Assembly (NCBI GenBank): GCA_006226375.1 | Contig: SBHC01000028.1 | Span: forward strand, 1-64,000 | Source of the DNA: Deltaproteobacteria bacterium | GTDB lineage: Bacteria > Myxococcota_C > UBA6777 | DNA: 64,000 nucleotides | Direction of reading: 5' to 3' | Shown here: in pieces, positions 35,986-43,955 of the stretch | How the letters are laid out: every line of letters begins with the position of its first letter | How positions within the stretch are numbered: the stretch's first letter is position 1 | The notes under the pieces: generated by a model | Seen by the model: only the letters and a program-made list of their open reading frames with translations | Databases searched by the model: none | What the model was told of the DNA's origin: nothing | Program-made: the position numbers and the translations under genes

Positions 35986-36167
35986 TAAGTTGTCCCAAAG
36001 AGACGACATGTTTTCTTTTCAAAATGACAACTTACAGAACCAGCGGTCCGATTGAATCGGTGATCATTTCACAGGAAGATTTGGATTTTTCACACATCGT
36101 TCCTATGTTGGGTCTTGTTGTTCAGTCCTCACCCGTTGGGGAACAAACATACTATAGGAGGTTTATC

Positions 36168-36407
36168 ATGGTTGATATCGAAGTTGGTCAAAGATGGACG
36201 CACAAACTTACGGACATGTCCTTTCAAGTGGTGTTGGTCGACGGCGATGAAGTCCTCCTTGATCCTGAAGGAGAAGGCACAGAACTTACCATCACTCCCC
36301 AAGTTTTGGTCCAAGAGTTCCGTTGCCCTGGCGTTCGTCGCAGCAATGCGAAGAAGCCTTCTCGTCGAATCAAGCCTGGCAAAATCCGCCGAGGTCTACG
36401 CCGCTAA
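36168..36407 (+). CDS. Small protein with very basic tail
   Basis: A 79-aa protein. Residues 1-50 (VDIEVGQRWTHKLTDMSFQV through LTITPQVLVQEF) look like a small beta-rich module. Residues 52-79 are almost all Arg/Lys/Gly/Pro (RIKPGKIRRGLRR), which suggests binding to nucleic acid or another polyanion. I do not recognise a named family. AGGAGG six bases upstream fixes ATG 36168. The gene stands alone between its own promoter and a bidirectional terminator, so it is monocistronic and probably well expressed. The function is unknown. Confidence 0.65.
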   Translation: MVDIEVGQRWTHKLTDMSFQVVLVDGDEVLLDPEGEGTELTITPQVLVQEFRCPGVRRSNAKKPSRRIKPGKIRRGLRR

Positions 36408-36457
36408 GAAGTGACAGGTGACATGACAACATTCCCTTTGGAGCATAACCAAACTCC

Positions 36458-36496
36458 AAAAAAAAGGGTGCGACTTAGCAGGTCGCACCCTTTTTT
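36458..36496. terminator. Strong bidirectional intrinsic terminator
   Basis: GGGTGCGAC (36466-36474), a 7-base loop and GTCGCACCC (36482-36490) form a perfect stem flanked by an eight-A tract on the left and six T on the right. It serves both the small basic protein gene (plus) and the convergent outer-membrane protein gene (minus). Confidence 0.92.
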
Positions 36497-36525
36497 GCAT
36501 TTAGGCTAAATGGTGTCACATCAAC

Positions 36526-37029
36526 TTAGAAGTTGTACGCGACCCCGAGGCGAAGTTCGACAGGGAGCCAAAGACCGCCTCCCTTGTCATCGACGTTGAT
36601 CTTCATAAAGAAGGGAGCGATGTTCGCCTCAATCAAGATGGAAAACTTCTTGATCTTGATTTCAAACCCTGTCCCAATCAGAACTCCCATGTTGAACAAG
36701 TCATCAGGACTGAACTTAAAATCAAAGGCGAGAGGGACAGCCGCTCGTAAGTAAAACCACCCGAGATGCAAACGAAGATCAGGGCGCAGCTGAAAGTTTT
36801 GCTTGAGAAAATCATAGTAGACGCCAAGGTTAAAGCTGAGAAATGGGATACGCCACCCCACAGTCCCCTCAATGTTTAGCCCCACTCTTTCAAACTCTGT
36901 AGCCTGCTTCAATTCCAGGCTGTAGTTCCCGCCTAGAGTGAGGCTTGTGGTAAAGCCAGCCTCACTTTTCTTGGGCGTTCCCACCAATACTACCGTGAAC
37001 AAGGCTGCTATCACAAGCAATCGACGCAT
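36526..37029 (-). CDS. Small outer-membrane beta-barrel protein
   Basis: A 167-aa exported protein with signal peptide MRRLLVIAALFTVVLVGTP, cleaved near SEA-G. The mature part alternates hydrophobic and polar residues in about eight strands (TTSLTLGGNYSLEL, GWRIPFLSFNLGVYYDF, LRLHLGWFYLRAAVPLAFDF) and ends LRLGVAYNF with a terminal Phe, as BamA substrates do. The family is not identified. ATG 37029 has GGAGGAGG about six bases upstream, a strong site. A bidirectional terminator lies just downstream and a promoter upstream, so it is monocistronic. Confidence 0.72.
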   Translation of the reverse strand: MRRLLVIAALFTVVLVGTPKKSEAGFTTSLTLGGNYSLELKQATEFERVGLNIEGTVGWRIPFLSFNLGVYYDFLKQNFQLRPDLRLHLGWFYLRAAVPLAFDFKFSPDDLFNMGVLIGTGFEIKIKKFSILIEANIAPFFMKINVDDKGGGLWLPVELRLGVAYNF

Positions 37030-37520
37030 ACCAAAACCTCCTCCAAAAGTGCCAAGACATCCCTTTTCTTGGGAACGAACATTTCTATCGTAATACCGCT
37101 CCGCAACAAAAGCATTACATTTGAAGCCATCGGCCTGCAATAATAGAACCAGACTGTTGAAAACACAAAAGTCGGTGTGACCTTTGCCTGAAGTTTTGTA
37201 CGATCCGACCAAAACTGTGATACTGATAACGTTTCTGCGTAGTTTCTTTGAGAGGCTACCCAACCACTACTCCACCTCTCTGGAGTAACTTCACTCCGAT
37301 AGAGTGTCACAACGTCGAAAGGCCTAGAGCTGGGTCACGGGAGGAACACACCACAGACCCAAAGGAACTTTTTCCCCAAGCTGCTGTCCATGCAAGGAGT
37401 GACAACAAAGCGTCTTTCGTTCTCCTATGAAAGAGACGTCAAGTTGAGCCAGCCATCGCATACACCCACGACGGGGAATCCTTCAACGTTGGAGGGTTGG
37501 ACACTTCGCTGAGGGACCCC
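37030..37520. other. 491-bp divergent gap
   Basis: No gene is seen. It holds the minus-strand promoter at 37140-37168. The plus-strand promoter of the M50 protease gene is not clear. Confidence 0.45.
37140..37168 (-). promoter_or_regulatory. Candidate promoter of the 167-aa outer-membrane protein gene
   Basis: On the minus strand the site reads TTGTGT, 17 bases, TATTAT, about 105 bases before the coding start. Confidence 0.35.
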
Positions 37521-39434
37521 ATGATAAAGTCAGAACCCTTCTTGTATTTGCCTCGTGCTTCCACAACGTTTGAGGGTTCTACCCTGTTCCAAGATGACGC
37601 TGAACACCACAAGAAAAGTTTAGAAACGTCCATGTCCACACGTTGGCCCGATGACATTCCAATGGAAGAAGTAACCTCCGACAACCAAGACAATCCACTG
37701 TTGGATTGGTCGGAACGGAACCTTGAAGGGGTATGGACTCCTCCCACAAACGACGCGGTGCAACCAAAAAGTTTGGAGTCTTCGGGGGTTCAAGACCTCC
37801 CCTTTCAGGAGCCTGTCTTTGTTCAGTTGCCTCTCGCCGACAACAAAGCTCAGCCGCTTGAAACAACCACCATTCCGCCCCAACGAACCTTCTCATTTCG
37901 CGGCAACTATCGTCGGTTTCTTATCCTCCTTTTTGTCACCCTTTCCCTTGGTTTCCCTTTGGTATACTTGACGTTTAAGAGCCTGGGACTAGCCCACCCG
38001 CTCCAGGCCACATTGTATGGGCTCACCGGTCTTTGGGGGTTGAGCTGTGGCATGTTTTACTTGGGGCCCTACCGACGACGTAGCATCACGGTGGATCATT
38101 TTGGGTTTCACTACCAGGATGAGCTTCGCTCTGCTTATGTAACCTGGAAGGAAGTGGATTCGGTACATCTTCACGCTGTGGAGGCCTACTTTAATCCGTA
38201 TCCACTTTGTTATGTCAGATTGGTCACCACCACCGGCATGCAAATCGCCTTCGCCAACTTTGGAACTCACTTGTTTGGGACCCAACGGGATGTTTCGTTT
38301 GGCAACCCTCCCTACCCCATCATTGACGTTCGGGACGCGGACTTCCTCCTGGCGCTCCTTGTTCAACAAACCAAAGAAGAAGGAAAAGCCCCAGACCTCG
38401 AACGTCTCAGATACCGTGCTCAGCAAGAGATGGACACCGATGACGTCGAAGAAGAAATGCGCCTCATTCGTCGAGGCAAAGTCGAAAAAGAGAACGGCCA
38501 AGGTCCTCCGGTAGGACTCTTGGCCTTGCTCACAAAGTTTGGGCTCAACTGGCTTCCACAATCTGCCAAGTTCCTCATCCAAACCGTAAAGCCAGGTTAT
38601 GTTGGGTTGTCCGTTGGCCTGTATGCTTTGTTCTTTCAGTGGCAATTTGCCCTGGTGTTGGGGCTTTTGTTGGTTGGGCATGAGCTGGGTCATGTCTGGG
38701 CGATGTACCGCGAAGGCATGAGAATTCGTGGCGTGTACCTGATACCCTTCTTTGGTGCAGCAACAGTTACCGAAGACACTTGGCCTTCATGGGGAAGCCT
38801 GGCCCGAGTCAGCCTTGCTGGGCCGCTCTGGGGAACGTACCTGACAGGGATTTGCTTTGGTCTTTACATTCTCTTCCCTTCGCCGTTCTGGCTCATGGCC
38901 ACTGTATTGGGGGCGTTGCTTAACTTGCTCAACTTGCTCCCCGTGCAACCTTTGGACGGGGGTCGAATCCTTCACGCCATCGCCTATTCCATGCACTCCG
39001 CGCAAGGATTAAGCCTAATTATTCTAGTACTGGGTGGCGCGATTTTGCTGAGCCTATGGATGAAGCTGTTGCTCTTGTTTTTGCTTTCGGTGATTGGACT
39101 TGCTGAGTTCTTCCGAGAGTATATGTTCCACCAGCGGGCCCAGAAGCTCTCCCTTGTCCTCGACAAAGCCAATCTTTCGGCTCGCGATGTGCTCCTGCTC
39201 AAAAGCATAACCGGTATCAACTTTGGCTTGAACAGCGCCCCTCATGTTCTTGAACGGGAAGAGACTTTGCTCAAGCGACTCCACATGTTGTTGCAAGCTC
39301 CCCGGATGAGCAAGCTTCAAATGGTCAAAATCGGCGGTGCGACCTTCGCGGTTGCTGGCGCTTTGTTCGGATTCTTGGTCTTGATGGCCCAATACCAACC
39401 CAGCACACAATGGGTCTTGAACCTCTTCCAATAA
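37521..39434 (+). CDS. M50 (site-2-protease-type) membrane metalloprotease with N-terminal domains
   Basis: A 637-aa multi-pass membrane protein. After an acidic Ser/Pro-rich segment come two helices (about residues 125-170) and a PH-like module (RSITVDHFGFHYQDELRSAYVTWKEVDSVHLH). The protease core has GHELGHVWAMYREGM with the HExxH zinc site and NLLPVQPLDGGRIL with the third ligand Asp. Such enzymes cut substrates within the membrane, often to release regulators. The target is unknown. ATG 37521 follows GAGGG; the TTG at 37497 is too close to its GGAGG. It is longer than typical family members. Confidence 0.8.
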   Translation: MIKSEPFLYLPRASTTFEGSTLFQDDAEHHKKSLETSMSTRWPDDIPMEEVTSDNQDNPLLDWSERNLEGVWTPPTNDAVQPKSLESSGVQDLPFQEPVFVQLPLADNKAQPLETTTIPPQRTFSFRGNYRRFLILLFVTLSLGFPLVYLTFKSLGLAHPLQATLYGLTGLWGLSCGMFYLGPYRRRSITVDHFGFHYQDELRSAYVTWKEVDSVHLHAVEAYFNPYPLCYVRLVTTTGMQIAFANFGTHLFGTQRDVSFGNPPYPIIDVRDADFLLALLVQQTKEEGKAPDLERLRYRAQQEMDTDDVEEEMRLIRRGKVEKENGQGPPVGLLALLTKFGLNWLPQSAKFLIQTVKPGYVGLSVGLYALFFQWQFALVLGLLLVGHELGHVWAMYREGMRIRGVYLIPFFGAATVTEDTWPSWGSLARVSLAGPLWGTYLTGICFGLYILFPSPFWLMATVLGALLNLLNLLPVQPLDGGRILHAIAYSMHSAQGLSLIILVLGGAILLSLWMKLLLLFLLSVIGLAEFFREYMFHQRAQKLSLVLDKANLSARDVLLLKSITGINFGLNSAPHVLEREETLLKRLHMLLQAPRMSKLQMVKIGGATFAVAGALFGFLVLMAQYQPSTQWVLNLFQ

Positions 39435-39856
39435 ACAACCCTCCTCTGCCCCTTTCCCAACTCAAAAACCTCGACAAACACAAAGGAATCAGCATCTTGG
39501 AAGAAGCATCAGATTTGCTGCTGACCGTCTAAGCGTTTGTATTGACATTGAAAGGGAATGTGGGTATGCTGCGGCCGCCTCGTCAGGGCCGACCTTTCCA
39601 CCTCCCTGACTACCTTCAAAAGCAGCTTGAATCTCCCATCACTCATCGTGGCTTGTTGAACGTCGCAAAATGCGATGAATACCTAAGAATCGTAATGTTT
39701 CTTCGGTGGATGAGGGATGCAAACAAAGAGCAAACCCATTGGCCTCACCCATCGTCGTACTTGCTGTGGCTTTGCGCCGCACAATGGAATGGGCCCTTTG
39801 AGTGGTCTCTGGTATTGACTCACATACCCAACATCAAGGACGGAAACAAACGAACG
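39435..39856. other. 422-bp lysS leader region
   Basis: No gene is seen. A frame open from 39542 continues into lysS but includes the promoter and does not resemble any lysS N-terminus. The region holds the promoter at 39542-39570 and, just after the predicted start, an inverted repeat GTCAGGG (39582-39588) / CCCTGAC (39604-39610). Confidence 0.55.
39542..39570 (+). promoter_or_regulatory. Consensus-like promoter of the lysS-lolCD run
   Basis: TTGACA, 17 bases, TATGCT. The predicted start near 39577 gives a leader of about 280 bases before lysS. Confidence 0.65.
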
Positions 39857-41437
39857 ATGAGCAAGCAAGACGAAATCCCAGAACAGGTTCAAGTCCGAAT
39901 GGACAAAGCGGAAGAACTCAAGTCATTGGGCGGAAACCCCTTCCGCAATGACTTCAAACCGACGTCAACTTCCGCAGACATCAAACAGTACTACCACTGG
40001 GCTCCCACTGGCGAAGAAGACAAAGATGGCAATCCCGTCTATCGCTGTGGTCGGAACGTTGGTCGTCAGCCTGGGAGTGAACGCTTCTCCATCGCTGGAC
40101 GTGTGATGCTGCTGCGTTCCTTTGGGAAAGCAGCCTTCGTTCAGATTCGAGACCGTCACGGTGACTTTCAAGCCTATGTCCGGAAAGATACGGTCGGTGA
40201 TGAAGCGTTTGCCCGCTTCCAACTCTGCGACCTCGGCGACATCATCGGCGTAAGCGGCGGTTGCTTTCTCACCAAAACCGGTGAACTGACCCTTAAGGCC
40301 GAACGATTCCAAATCTTGACCAAAGCCCTTCGCCCCTTGCCCGAGAAGTGGCAAGGCTTGAAGGACATCGAGAAGCGATACCGTCAACGCTATGTGGACC
40401 TGATCGCAAACCCCGAAGTGGGTGATGTCTTTCGCAAGCGCTCCGCCATCATCAAAGCAATGCGTCGTTTCCTCGACAGCCAGGACTTCTTGGAAGTAGA
40501 AACTCCGATGATGCACCCGCTGATCGGTGGCGCTGCGGCCAAGCCGTTCATCACACACCACAACACCTTGGACATGCAGCTTTACATGCGCATTGCTCCC
40601 GAGTTGTACCTTAAGCGACTGCTTGTGGGTGGCTTTGAGCGGGTGTACGAGATCAACCGTAACTTCCGAAACGAAGGGATCTCCACGCAGCACAACCCAG
40701 AATTCACCATGTTGGAGTTTTACCTCGCCTACGCGACCTTCGAAGACCTTATGAGCCTCACGGAGAACATGATTTCCAGCATCGCTGAGGAAGTCTGTGG
40801 CTCTGCCAAGGTCACCTACCAGGACGCAGAGTTGAACTTTGCAGCACCCTGGAAGCGCATGACCATGAAAGAAGCCATCGTGGAGGTCTGGAACGGAGAG
40901 TGGGGTCCCGCCAAAGGTGCTGATGCCATCTCGGAAGAAGTCCTCGATGACCCCGAGCAAGTGGAAGCCTTGGTCAACAAGTACTTCGCCCCGGCAGAAG
41001 GCGACAACCCCTACGATGGCATGGAATACGGTGAACGCATTGGCTTCCTGTTTGAAGAAATCGCCGAAGAGAAGCTGATTCAGCCGACCTTCATCACCGG
41101 CTTCCCCACTGCGATCAGCCCCCTCGCTCGCCGCAGCGAGACCAACGGCGAATACACCGACCGGTTTGAAATTTATGTGTACGGCCGTGAGCTTGGAAAC
41201 GCCTTCAGCGAGTTGAACGATCCGATGGACCAGAAACAGCGCTTCGTCCGTCAGTTGGAGAAGAAAGAAGCTGGCGCTGACGAAACCATGGATTACGACT
41301 CGGATTACATCACCGCGCTGGAGCACGGAATGCCGCCAGCTGCTGGAGAAGGCATCGGTATCGACCGCCTCGTGATGTTCTTGTGCAACGCACCTTCCAT
41401 CCGTGACGTCATCCTCTTTCCGCAGCTCAAGAACTAA
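39857..41437 (+). CDS. lysS: Lysyl-tRNA synthetase, class II
   Basis: A 526-aa enzyme charging tRNA-Lys. The N-terminal OB-fold anticodon-binding domain (SIAGRVMLLRSFGKAAFVQIRDRHGDFQAYV) precedes the class II core. Motif 1 lies near FLEVETPMMHPLIGGAAAKPF, motif 2 is FRNEGISTQHNPEFTMLEFY and motif 3 is GEGIGIDRLVMFLCNAPSIRDVILFP. All are intact and the length is usual. ATG 39857 is chosen because the core begins soon after (MDKAEELKSLGGNPF). The stop overlaps the lolC start (TAATG), so the two are translationally coupled. The order lysS-lolC-lolD-bamA is widespread in Myxococcota relatives. Confidence 0.96.
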   Translation: MSKQDEIPEQVQVRMDKAEELKSLGGNPFRNDFKPTSTSADIKQYYHWAPTGEEDKDGNPVYRCGRNVGRQPGSERFSIAGRVMLLRSFGKAAFVQIRDRHGDFQAYVRKDTVGDEAFARFQLCDLGDIIGVSGGCFLTKTGELTLKAERFQILTKALRPLPEKWQGLKDIEKRYRQRYVDLIANPEVGDVFRKRSAIIKAMRRFLDSQDFLEVETPMMHPLIGGAAAKPFITHHNTLDMQLYMRIAPELYLKRLLVGGFERVYEINRNFRNEGISTQHNPEFTMLEFYLAYATFEDLMSLTENMISSIAEEVCGSAKVTYQDAELNFAAPWKRMTMKEAIVEVWNGEWGPAKGADAISEEVLDDPEQVEALVNKYFAPAEGDNPYDGMEYGERIGFLFEEIAEEKLIQPTFITGFPTAISPLARRSETNGEYTDRFEIYVYGRELGNAFSELNDPMDQKQRFVRQLEKKEAGADETMDYDSDYITALEHGMPPAAGEGIGIDRLVMFLCNAPSIRDVILFPQLKN

Positions 41438-42963
41438 TGTCGTACGAGGTTTTCATCGGCCTACGTCACTTGAAGGGCCGCAACCGCAGTCAAGTTGTGT
41501 CTTTGCTCACTCTGATCAGCATCCTGGGTGTGGTGGTCGGGGTGTGGGCGCTGACGGTTGTGCTCTCCGTGTTGACCGGGTTTGGTAACGACCTCAAAAA
41601 GAAAATCATCAACAGCACACCTCACATGGTGATAGACCGGCACACAGGTGAAGTCGTCCATCCGGAACGAATCTGCAAGAAAGTTCAAAAGGTTCGCGAC
41701 GTCACCGACTGCTCTCCCTTTATCACCAACGAGATTATGTTGTCGTCCAAAACGAACAACGCAGGGGTGTTGTTGCGAGGCATCACAGCAGGCTCTACGC
41801 GGGTAAAGAACCTGGTCAAGCAGATGGACAAGGGCAACTTTAAGCACTTGTTCAAGCCCAAGTTGATACCTGCCTCGCCAGAGTGGGAGACCATCAGCCC
41901 AGGTAGTCTCCCACCCAACACAAGAATGCTAAGAGACCTTGTCCTGCCGAAGAAGTCGGACAAGTCTTCCCCTTCGAACGATGCGGCCACGGGTCCAACT
42001 CCTGGGCGAGATTCTTCATCCCAAGGCACCCAACCAACCTCGTCCCCTTCCAAGAAGGGAAAACCCAAAGCGAGAAACGACAAAACGCCTCCACCTCCCC
42101 CTGTGTTTCGAGCACCTCCAGAGTTGCGAGAATTCCAGTCGTTGCGGCGGAAAAAACCTCGTCGGAATTACCCTGGAATCTTGTTGGGCAAAGAGTTGTC
42201 CCAAATGTTAGGGGTGATGGTGGGTGATGTGGTTCGTGGGGTGTCGCCTTTGGGCGGTTCCCTAACACCGATGGGTCCAGCTCCCCGAGTCCGGAAGTAC
42301 CGGGTCGCAGGAATCTTCTTCACGGGCATGTACGAATACGACACCAAGTTCGCGTTTGTCACCCTACGGAGCGCCCAAAAGCTCTTCAAAATGTACGATG
42401 TCTCCACTGGGATTGAATTGGGTGTCAAAGACCTCTACCAAACCCCCACCATCAAGAAGAAGATCAAGCGCGTTTTGGGGGGCGGAGCTTACAGAGTCAA
42501 AGACTGGGTGGAGATGAACAGCCAGTTGTTTGGGGCTCTCAAGATGGAAAAGATTGCGATGTTTATCATCCTCACTTTGATCATCTTTGTGGCCTCCTTC
42601 AACATCGTCAGCACCCTAACCATGGTGGTGTTAGAAAAGACCGAGGAGATTGCCATCCTCAAATCGATGGGCGCCACACGTAGCAGCATTATGCGGGTGT
42701 TTATGATCCAAGGCATCGCGGTGGGAGTGATTGGCACAGCCATCGGCCTGTTCCTTGGATGGCGGACTTGCGTGTTTTTAATGAACCACCCCATCCCCAT
42801 GAACACGGACGTCTACTACATCGCATCGCTGCCGGTGCAGATGTATTTGACTGACTTTGTTGCCGTCGCGATAGCTTCCGTCTTTATCAGCTTTCTGGCC
42901 ACACTCTATCCCGCTCTTCAGGCGTCACGGCTTCGCCCTGTAGAGGGCTTGCAACACGAGTAA
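41437..42963 (+). CDS. lolC: LolC/LolE lipoprotein-release permease with Pro-rich insertion
   Basis: A 508-aa inner-membrane protein of the MacB-like permease family, with one N-terminal and three C-terminal helices around a large periplasmic domain. N-terminal FIGLRHLKGRNRSQVVSLLTLISILGVVVGVWALTVVLSVLTGF and C-terminal TEEIAILKSMGATRSSIMRVFMIQGI are diagnostic. With LolD it extracts lipoproteins from the inner membrane. Usual length is about 400; the excess is a hydrophilic insert at about residues 150-235 rich in Pro, Ser, Lys and Arg (KTPPPPPVFRAPP) inside the periplasmic domain. The start overlaps the lysS stop and lolD begins 12 bases after its end. Confidence 0.9.
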   Translation: MSYEVFIGLRHLKGRNRSQVVSLLTLISILGVVVGVWALTVVLSVLTGFGNDLKKKIINSTPHMVIDRHTGEVVHPERICKKVQKVRDVTDCSPFITNEIMLSSKTNNAGVLLRGITAGSTRVKNLVKQMDKGNFKHLFKPKLIPASPEWETISPGSLPPNTRMLRDLVLPKKSDKSSPSNDAATGPTPGRDSSSQGTQPTSSPSKKGKPKARNDKTPPPPPVFRAPPELREFQSLRRKKPRRNYPGILLGKELSQMLGVMVGDVVRGVSPLGGSLTPMGPAPRVRKYRVAGIFFTGMYEYDTKFAFVTLRSAQKLFKMYDVSTGIELGVKDLYQTPTIKKKIKRVLGGGAYRVKDWVEMNSQLFGALKMEKIAMFIILTLIIFVASFNIVSTLTMVVLEKTEEIAILKSMGATRSSIMRVFMIQGIAVGVIGTAIGLFLGWRTCVFLMNHPIPMNTDVYYIASLPVQMYLTDFVAVAIASVFISFLATLYPALQASRLRPVEGLQHE

Positions 42964-42975
42964 GAAGGTACATTC

Positions 42976-43791
42976 ATGTCGAACACGACCCCAACATCTT
43001 CCTCCGTGGAGCAGACCCACAACCCCTCAGGCGCGGCAGAGGAAACTCACTTGCTCCAGGTGAAAAACCTGACCAAGTCGTTTTGGCTTGAAAACCGTCG
43101 CATCGATGTGTTGAACAATGTCACATTGACCTTGTCTCGCTCAGAAACGGTTGCGATTGTTGGAGCCTCCGGCGCAGGAAAAAGCACCCTATTGCATGTG
43201 TTGGGGACCCTCGACCTGCCCACGTCGGGGTCCATCAGCATACTCGGCAAAGACATCCTGGCGATGGACGAAGACGAACTCGCAACCTACCGCAACCAGA
43301 CCATGGGCTTTGTGTTTCAGGCTCACTACCTGCTCCCAGAGTTTACGGCACTGGAGAATGTGATGATGCCAGCGTTCATCCATCGTATTCCTCGGAAAGA
43401 AGCGAGAGAACGCGCGATGGAGCTGTTGGAGTGGGTAGGACTGAGTCATCGCTGGGAGCACCGCCCTGGAGAACTCAGCGGTGGTGAGAGGCAACGAGTC
43501 GCTCTATGCAGGGCTCTCATCATGCATCCCCCTCTGCTTCTTGCGGACGAACCAACAGGAAACCTTGACGCCCGAACATCCGAAGGAATTCACAAGCTCT
43601 TGCTGGAGATGCACCAAAAGTGGGAGGTCACACCTGTGATCGTCACTCACAATTTGAACCTGGCCCAGCGTATGGATCGCAAGCTCTCCCTTCAGGATGG
43701 AACCGTTGTAACCATTGAAGACGCTAAAGCTTTGGGTCCAGTCCCAGAACCCGCTCAAGATGCTTCAGATGAGCAGCCTTCTCAAGGATAA
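42976..43791 (+). CDS. lolD: LolD ATP-binding protein of lipoprotein release
   Basis: A 271-aa ABC ATPase. Walker A is GASGAGKST, the Q loop [21 protein letters not shown], the signature [10 protein letters not shown] and Walker [12 protein letters not shown], with [10 protein letters not shown] as H loop. The [16 protein letters not shown] segment is characteristic of LolD. It energises LolC to detach lipoproteins for LolA. N- and C-terminal extensions of about 25 residues each are low-complexity. It is the third gene of the lysS-lolC-lolD run; bamA follows after a 164-base gap with no clear terminator. The periplasmic carrier LolA and LolB are not in the window. Confidence 0.93.
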   Translation: MSNTTPTSSSVEQTHNPSGAAEETHLLQVKNLTKSFWLENRRIDVLNNVTLTLSRSETVAIVGASGAGKSTLLHVLGTLDLPTSGSISILGKDILAMDEDELATYRNQTMGFVFQAHYLLPEFTALENVMMPAFIHRIPRKEARERAMELLEWVGLSHRWEHRPGELSGGERQRVALCRALIMHPPLLLADEPTGNLDARTSEGIHKLLLEMHQKWEVTPVIVTHNLNLAQRMDRKLSLQDGTVVTIEDAKALGPVPEPAQDASDEQPSQG

Positions 43792-43955
43792 GGCAAATCA
43801 GATATGGCTTTTTCTTTCGATTGCGTATATACACTTCACCATCTTTCACCAAAAAGGGATGATCACATTGCTTTGGGTAGGCAAACGTTCCTGTGTGAAA
43901 TGCGGATGAATCCTTGTTCCAGTGCGTGTTTGTGTTCTCAGGTTGGAGTTGAGTT

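Larger units (their letters stand above)
35818..36167. other. 350-bp gap: promoter and leader of the small basic protein gene
   Basis: No second gene. An open frame runs from ATG 36024 into the small protein, but it lacks a ribosome binding site, and the AGGAGG site at 36156 defines the real start. The gap contains the promoter and stem-loop described separately, giving a leader of about 215 bases. Confidence 0.55.

Noticed and set aside
39542-39856. 105-codon N-terminal extension of lysS
   Set aside because: It contains the promoter and does not resemble lysS; the core begins right after ATG 39857.
39965-41326. Minus-strand open frame (453 codons) opposite lysS
   Set aside because: lysS is unambiguous on the plus strand; the antisense frame shows no domain and is a shadow.
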